A stretch of DNA of 64,000 bases from Neotamlana nanhaiensis (lineage in GTDB: Bacteria; Bacteroidota; Bacteroidia; Flavobacteriales; Flavobacteriaceae): contig NZ_JTDV01000003.1 of NCBI RefSeq assembly GCF_000943555.1, positions 403,009 through 467,008 on the forward strand. The letters run 5' to 3'. The notes under the pieces are model-generated. The model was not told the DNA's origin. It saw only the letters and a list, made by a program, of their open reading frames with translations, and ran no database searches. Positions within the stretch are counted from its first letter, which is position 1. Each line of letters begins with the position of its first letter. A program made the translations under genes and the position numbers. Below are positions 61,563 through 64,000 of this stretch, in pieces.

Positions 61563-63497
61563 TTAAAACGATTTTAACGTTTTTTGTATGTCTGTTTTTA
61601 TAATCGTTACAAATTCATCTATCGAAATCATACCTAAATCTTCACCACCGTGTTTTCTCACTGTAATCTTTCCTTCTTGCTCTTCTTGGTCTCCAATTAT
61701 AAGCATATACGGATGTTTTTGTAATTCAGATTCTCGTATTTTTTTCCCAATAGTCTCATTTCTATGGTCTACGAGGGCGCGAATTTCGTTATTTTCTAGC
61801 AAATTTAAAACTTTTTCCGAGTATTTTTCATATTTCTCGCTAATAGATAATATAATTGCTTGAGTTGGCATTAACCATAACGGGAAATTACCACCGGTAT
61901 GCTCTAATAATAAAGCCACAAAACGTTCTAAACTACCAAATGGCGCACGATGAATCATTATTGGGCGGTGTGTTTCGTTGTCGCTACCTTTATAAGTAAG
62001 CTCAAAACGTTCAGGTAAATTGTAATCTACTTGAATCGTTCCAAGTTGCCAACGTCTGCCTAAAGCATCCTTAACCATAAAGTCTAACTTTGGTCCATAA
62101 AAGGCAGCTTCGCCTTCTTCAATAACATAATTTAAACCTTTATCCGATGCGGCGTTAATAATAGCTTGTTCCGCTTTTTCCCAATTGGAAACATCACCTA
62201 TATATTTGTCGGGGTTTTTAGGATCCCTTACAGAAACCTGAGCTGTAAAGTTTTCAAAACCTAACGAGCCAAATACATAAAGTACTAAATCAATTACATT
62301 TTTAAACTCAGCATCTAATTGGTCTGGAGTACAAAAAATATGTGCGTCGTCTTGTGTAAAGCCGCGAACACGAGTTAAACCATGTAGTTCGCCACTTTGT
62401 TCATATCTATAAACCGTACCAAATTCGGCAAAACGTTTCGGTAAATCTTTATAACTCCACTGACTTGTTTTATATATTTCACAGTGGTGCGGACAGTTCA
62501 TGGGCTTCAACAAAAACTCCTCGTCTTCCTTTGGAGTTGTAATAGGTTGGAAACTATCTTCACCGTATTTAGCATAATGTCCAGAAGTAACATAAAGTTC
62601 TTTTTGGCCAATATGTGGTGTCACTACCATTTCGTAACCTGCTTTTTTCTGTGCAGCTTTCAAGAAATTTTCTAAACGCTCGCGTAACGCAGCACCTTTT
62701 GGTAACCATAATGGTAAACCTTGTCCTACTTTCTGCGAAAAGGTAAACAATTCAAGTTCCTTACCTAATTTTCTGTGGTCACGTTTTTTTGCTTCTTCAA
62801 GTAAATTTAAATACTCGGTAAGTTCCTTTTGTTTCGGAAACGAAATACCATAAACACGTGTAAGCTGTGGTTTGTTTTCATCACCGCGCCAATACGCACC
62901 AGCAACACTTAATATTTTAACCGCTTTTATAATGCCAGTGTTAGGGATGTGTCCACCACGGCATAAATCAGTAAATGTGGAATGGTCACAAAAAGTAATG
63001 GTACCGTCCTCTAAGTTTTCAATAAGTTCGGTTTTAAACTCATTATTCTTATAAAGTTCTAAGGCTTCAGCTTTACTTGCCGAACGCATGCTAAAATCAT
63101 GTTTACCACGAGCAATGTCCAACATTTTGGTTTCAATAGCTTTAAAATCTTTATCAGAAATACTAGTCTCACCAAAATCTACATCATAATAAAAACCATT
63201 TTCAATAGCAGGACCAATAGTAAGTTTCGCTCCTGGATACAATTCCTCTATTGCCTGAGCCAAAACATGGGCGCTACTATGCCAAAAAGCCGTTTTACCC
63301 TCATCATCTCTCCAGGTAAACAAAATCAAATCGCCATCGGTGGTCAATGGTGTCACAGTTTCAACAGTTGTACCATTAAATTTCGCCGAAATCACGTTTC
63401 TCGCAAAACCTTCACTAATGCTTTTCGCAACATCCATTGGGGTAACACCCGCATCAAACGTTTTTATGCTACCGTCAGGTAAAGTAATATGTATCAT
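61563..63497 (-). CDS. thrS: Threonyl-tRNA synthetase
   Basis: A 644-residue class II synthetase. TGS domain at 1-60 (MIHITLPDGSIKTFDAGVTP). The editing domain has FWHSSAHVLAQAIEELYPGA, with the HxxxH zinc-like motif, and DLCRGGHIPNTG. The catalytic core has LLKPMNCPHHCEIYK (zinc Cys), YRYEQSGELHGLTRVRGFTQ (motif 2) and RPIMIHRAPFGSLERF (motif 3), followed by the anticodon domain. It is complete. It heads the thrS-infC-rpmI-rplT operon and has a good Bacteroidota promoter upstream. Confidence 0.98.
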   Translation of the reverse strand: MIHITLPDGSIKTFDAGVTPMDVAKSISEGFARNVISAKFNGTTVETVTPLTTDGDLILFTWRDDEGKTAFWHSSAHVLAQAIEELYPGAKLTIGPAIENGFYYDVDFGETSISDKDFKAIETKMLDIARGKHDFSMRSASKAEALELYKNNEFKTELIENLEDGTITFCDHSTFTDLCRGGHIPNTGIIKAVKILSVAGAYWRGDENKPQLTRVYGISFPKQKELTEYLNLLEEAKKRDHRKLGKELELFTFSQKVGQGLPLWLPKGAALRERLENFLKAAQKKAGYEMVVTPHIGQKELYVTSGHYAKYGEDSFQPITTPKEDEEFLLKPMNCPHHCEIYKTSQWSYKDLPKRFAEFGTVYRYEQSGELHGLTRVRGFTQDDAHIFCTPDQLDAEFKNVIDLVLYVFGSLGFENFTAQVSVRDPKNPDKYIGDVSNWEKAEQAIINAASDKGLNYVIEEGEAAFYGPKLDFMVKDALGRRWQLGTIQVDYNLPERFELTYKGSDNETHRPIMIHRAPFGSLERFVALLLEHTGGNFPLWLMPTQAIILSISEKYEKYSEKVLNLLENNEIRALVDHRNETIGKKIRESELQKHPYMLIIGDQEEQEGKITVRKHGGEDLGMISIDEFVTIIKTDIQKTLKSF

Positions 63498-63520
63498 TAA
63501 TAATAGTTAAAATTCGGCTG

Positions 63521-63551
63521 CAAAGATAATAGTATAAACAAACACATACAA
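63521..63551 (-). promoter_or_regulatory. Bacteroidota promoter of the thrS operon
   Basis: On the minus strand TTG (63549-63551) and TATCTTTG (63521-63528) are 20 bases apart, an exact match to the -33/-7 consensus. The -7 box ends 23 bases before the thrS ATG. Confidence 0.8.
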
Positions 63552-63590
63552 TATATATATAAGTATAATTTTATAATAGTGTATTTATAT

Positions 63591-63700
63591 GGGCGTTTCC
63601 CCTCCTTAAGGTCGGGGTCGTGCTTTCGGTAGTCGCTGCCTTCTAAGGTCGGCGAGCTCCAACAATACCTCAATCCCTAACGCGGGCGTACTAGCAAAGG
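63591..63700 (+). repeat. Bacteroidota GGGCGT...CTTTCGG interspersed element
   Basis: Starts GGGCGTTTCCCCTCC, continues GTCGTGCTTTCGGTAGTCGC and ends with CAATCCCTAACGCGGGCGT. From memory, non-coding elements with the same order (GGGCGTT, GGTCGGGCTTT, then CAATCCCTAACGCG) are scattered through Bacteroidota genomes, have no known function and yield spurious gene calls. It is distinctly richer in G and C than the rest of the window. Confidence 0.55.
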
Positions 63701-64000
63701 GAAGTTTTAATGCAATAGCGTAGAGGTTTATTAAAAAGGGAGTTTAAGGAATATCCAACTCCAAACCAGTCTATATTCTATTCGCGCCGCGATCTATTAT
63801 CTCAACTTACGTAAACCTAAAATCTAAAGTCGTCACCCAAGCCTGTTACTGTATTCAAACCTGTCTAGCTTCTATATTCTATCAGCGCAGCGATCTAGAA
63901 TCTTCACCATTATTAGTTCAATACGAAAAAAACCGTCATGTAACTATCAGGTAATAAGAGCGTTCTGTGGCTGTATGAAAAAAACACAAAAAAAAGGTTA
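63701..64000. repeat. Non-coding tail with a duplicated motif
   Basis: Two copies of a motif of about 33 bases start at 63771 and 63872. Each has CTATATTCTAT, then GCGC(A or C)GCGATCTA, and they are about 100 bases apart. I see no gene in this 300-base stretch. Whether it belongs to the GGGCGT element before it is unclear. Confidence 0.55.

Noticed and set aside
1..64000. CRISPR arrays, insertion sequences, rRNA genes
   Set aside because: No evenly spaced repeat-spacer series, no transposase motifs and no rRNA sequence were seen anywhere in the window.

Overview
The window is a piece of an AT-rich chromosome from the Flavobacteriaceae (phylum Bacteroidota), probably a marine relative of Algibacter, Winogradskyella or Aquimarina; the genus is a guess. 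The assignment rests on gene content (OstA-like protein, LytTR regulator, PorT-type outer-membrane protein, flavobacterial forms of Fur and Tgt), on Bacteroidota promoters (TAnnTTTG, in places with TTG about 20 bases upstream), and on the lack of strong Shine-Dalgarno sequences. I see no transposase, phage module or CRISPR array.

Layout. 1-7.3 kb (minus strand): a truncated aminotransferase, an OstA-like envelope protein with an unusual C-terminal domain, purA, a Fur-family regulator, a RelA/SpoT enzyme and rdgB. 7.5-12.1 kb (plus): a soluble nine-PAS histidine kinase and its response regulator. 12.2-15 kb: hpf, rlmH, nadC and a YihY-type membrane protein. 15-17.7 kb: an accessory patch with a tiny lipoprotein, a frameshifted second copy of the yihY 3' end and two secreted proteins. 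17.7-24.8 kb: priA, an orphan LytTR regulator, rpsF-rpsR-rplI, a small conserved protein and a hisS carrying an in-frame insertion of about 95 codons. 24.8-27.1 kb (minus): GDP-L-fucose genes fcl and gmd. 27.3-43.9 kb (minus): a hybrid NRPS/PKS cluster. 44.3-45.3 kb: a nitroreductase-like gene. 45.5-45.7 kb: tRNA-Leu and tRNA-Lys. 45.9-63.5 kb: housekeeping genes, including aroK, tgt, an LptF/LptG permease, accA, dnaB and the thrS-infC-rpmI-rplT operon. 63.5-64 kb: non-coding DNA with flavobacterial-type repeats.

The most distinctive system is the NRPS/PKS cluster. Three megasynthases lie in apparent assembly order: A-PCP-KS-AT-ACP-ACP, C-A-PCP-KS-AT-ACP and C-A-PCP-TE. A phosphopantetheinyl transferase that could activate their carrier proteins follows. 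Both AT domains carry the malonyl-type HAFH motif, no ketoreductase or dehydratase is present, and two of the three adenylation domains carry a glycine-type code. The predicted backbone is amino acid 1, malonate, Gly, malonate, Gly, with unreduced beta-keto groups. This could suit ring closure on release, for example to a tetramic acid, but that is inference. The second synthase has no ATG able to give a complete first domain, and a 22-bp perfect palindrome lies just upstream of the first gene.

Other points of note are the hisS insertion, the yihY duplication remnant, a non-ATG infC start with a 31-nt hairpin behind it, and promoter boxes so close to the priA and dnaB start codons that their mRNAs may be almost leaderless.
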